From Amycolatopsis azurea DSM 43854 (GTDB lineage: Bacteria; Actinomycetota; Actinomycetes; Mycobacteriales; Pseudonocardiaceae), in the NCBI RefSeq assembly GCF_001995215.1, contig NZ_MUXN01000008.1:250854-314853 (forward strand): a DNA stretch of 64,000 bases, given 5' to 3'. Under the pieces are notes generated by a model that worked only from the letters and a program-made list of their open reading frames with translations, had not been told where the DNA came from and did not search any database. Shown here in pieces: positions 62,609-64,000 of the stretch. The position numbers and the translations under genes are program-made. How positions within the stretch are numbered: the stretch's first letter is position 1; every line of letters starts with the position of its first letter.

Positions 62609-64000
62609 TCAGTCTGCCGACGCAGGTGTATCAGAAGTCGCCGACGGACGGCGACGGCGGCGTCGGCGAGCCGGACGCTCGGCGCTGTCGCCTGCCTCCT
62701 TCTCGACCGCCGGACCGCTGACCTCCGGGCTCGGCTTCGCGCCACCGCGGCTGCGGCGGCGGGTCCGCGTGCGGCCCTCCGAAGAGGACTCAGAGGCCTC
62801 GGTGCCTTCCGCCGAAGCGGCCGCGGCGTCGGCGGCCTCGATCTTGGCGGCCGCGTTGGCGCCGCCACGGGTCCGCTTGCGCGGCGCGCGGTTGCGCTTG
62901 CGGGGCGCCTCTTCGTCCTTCGGGCCCTGGCCGCGGCCCCGGCGCTTGCCGCCCAGGTCCTCTTCGGCCTCGGCCGAAAGACCAGCGCGGGTCCGCTTCG
63001 ACAGCGGGAGACGTCCGGTGGTGCCCTCGGGGATGCCGAGGTCGGTGAACAGGTGCTTCGACGACGAGTACGTCTCGGCGGGCTCGGGCATGTCGAGCCC
63101 GAGGGTGTCGGAGATCAGCTTCCAGCGAGGCTCCTCGTCCCAGTCGACGAGGGTGATCGCGACACCGGTGCGCCCGGCGCGGCCGGTGCGGCCGATGCGG
63201 TGGACGTAGGTCTTCTCGTCCTCCGGCGTCTGGTAGTTGATCACGTGCGTGACGTCGTCGATGTCGATGCCGCGGGCGGCGACATCGGTGGCGACCAGCA
63301 CGTCGACCTTGCCGGAACGGAACGCGCGCAGCGCCTGCTCGCGGGCGCCCTGGCCCAGGTCACCGTGCACGGCGGCGGCCGCGAAGCCACGCTCGACGAG
63401 CTCGTCGGCGACCTTTTGCGCGGTGCGCTTGGTGCGGGTGAAGATCATCGTCAGGCCGCGGCCCTCGGCCTGCAGCGCGCGGGCGATCAGCTCGGGCTTG
63501 TCCATCGAGTGCGCCCGGTAGACGAACTGGGTGGTGCGCTCGTGGATCGCGCCGGCGTCGTTCTCCTCGGCGCGGATGTGCGTCGGCTGGGTCAGGAACG
63601 TGCGGGCCAGCGTGATGATCGGACCCGGCATGGTCGCCGAGAACAGCATCGTCTGCCGCTTGTCCGGGACCATCCGCAGGATGCGCTCGATGTCGGGCAG
63701 GAAGCCCAGGTCGAGCATCTCGTCGGCCTCGTCCAGCACCAGACCGCGGACCTTGCCCAGCACCAGGTGCTTCTGCTCGGCCAGGTCCAGCAGGCGGCCG
63801 GGGGTGCCGATGACGACGTCGACGCCGTTGCGGAGCGCCGCGATCTGCGGCTCGTACGGACGGCCGCCGTAGATGGCCAGCGTGCGGATGCCGAGGTGCT
63901 TGCCGGCGCCCTTCAGGTCGTTCGCGACCTGGATGCACAGCTCACGGGTCGGCACGACGACCAGCACCTGCGGGGTGCCGTCGCCGGGGACCTCGACGCG
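62609..64000 (-). CDS. DEAD-box RNA helicase, RhlE type (partial, 5' end beyond window)
   Basis: Truncated at the right edge; about 463 codons remain. Motifs present: PTREL (Ia), TPGRLLDL, VLDEADEML (DEAD box), SATMPG (SAT), MIFTRTKR, ATDVAARGIDI and HRIGRTGRAG. The N-terminal Q motif and Walker A lie outside the window. The C-terminal about 160 residues are a basic low-complexity tail (KRRGRGQGPKDEE, RKRNRAPRKRTRGG, ARRRRRRRPS) that would bind RNA. ATP-dependent RNA unwinding in ribosome biogenesis or RNA decay. Confidence 0.94.
   Translation of the reverse strand, partial: RVEVPGDGTPQVLVVVPTRELCIQVANDLKGAGKHLGIRTLAIYGGRPYEPQIAALRNGVDVVIGTPGRLLDLAEQKHLVLGKVRGLVLDEADEMLDLGFLPDIERILRMVPDKRQTMLFSATMPGPIITLARTFLTQPTHIRAEENDAGAIHERTTQFVYRAHSMDKPELIARALQAEGRGLTMIFTRTKRTAQKVADELVERGFAAAAVHGDLGQGAREQALRAFRSGKVDVLVATDVAARGIDIDDVTHVINYQTPEDEKTYVHRIGRTGRAGRTGVAITLVDWDEEPRWKLISDTLGLDMPEPAETYSSSKHLFTDLGIPEGTTGRLPLSKRTRAGLSAEAEEDLGGKRRGRGQGPKDEEAPRKRNRAPRKRTRGGANAAAKIEAADAAAASAEGTEASESSSEGRTRTRRRSRGGAKPSPEVSGPAVEKEAGDSAERPARRRRRRRPSATSDTPASAD

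Overview
The window is high-GC actinobacterial chromosome. Its gene content points to Pseudonocardiales, most likely Amycolatopsis or a close relative (inference from gene order and protein style; no database search was run). Evidence includes many GTG starts, ATGA/TGATG stop-start overlaps, a DUF397/XRE pair, a sigE-rseA-htrA-tatB block, GpgS, and an LpqY-SugABC-type importer. No rRNA, tRNA, CRISPR array, insertion sequence or replication origin was seen.

Layout. 1-9.2 kb: secreted degradative enzymes: GH18 chitinase with a DasR-type operator, M28 aminopeptidase and M4 metalloprotease sharing a C-terminal Ig-like plus P-domain module, an XRE/TPR regulator with DUF397, and a GH9 cellulase. 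9.2-12.6 kb: two LOG-type proteins, an acyltransferase and glucosyl-3-phosphoglycerate synthase. 12.6-17.9 kb: a cydABDC operon for cytochrome bd oxidase. It diverges from an 18.0-21.7 kb operon of a PadR regulator, three tandem paralogous membrane proteins, a DivIVA-domain protein, an SRPBCC protein and DNA-3-methyladenine glycosylase I. 21.7-28.5 kb: enoyl-CoA hydratase, DUF3117, leucyl aminopeptidase, PAP2 phosphatase, a LysR/MFS pair and an O-methyltransferase. 27.8-46.9 kb follows the order of the Mycobacterium tuberculosis Rv1220c-Rv1238 region: methyltransferase, sigE, rseA, htrA, tatB, mrp, DUF1003, an MgtE-N/CBS protein, DUF4190 proteins, stress protein, lpqY-sugABC. Extra genes are interleaved, including a likely acquired Abi-like HEPN protein. 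corA (Rv1239c equivalent) follows at 52.6-53.7 kb after an insertion holding a DUF3558 lipoprotein, a TetR/MFS efflux pair and a ParB-like/metallophosphoesterase pair. 54-64 kb: MaoC dehydratase, DUF2332, Nudix, PH-domain, PHP, MarC, a RecB-family nuclease, membrane proteins and the 3' part of an RhlE-type DEAD-box helicase cut by the right edge.

The most unusual signal is not a protein. At least six sequence families of long intergenic palindromes (called S, B, C, D, F and T here) recur through the window, nearly always a few to about 40 bases past a stop codon and often between convergent genes. Some copies are near-identical across 48 kb, some are nested inside each other (a 358-base nest at 50635-50992), and some have entered coding sequence. 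The MFS gene at 26540-27826 carries one in its central loop and a palindrome-derived C-terminal tail, and the PAP2 gene ends inside one. The S family carries a TAG stop on both strands; at 27820-27844 both convergent genes stop inside the same copy. These look like mobile, terminator-like modules without a U-tract, formally comparable to REP or Rickettsia palindromic elements.
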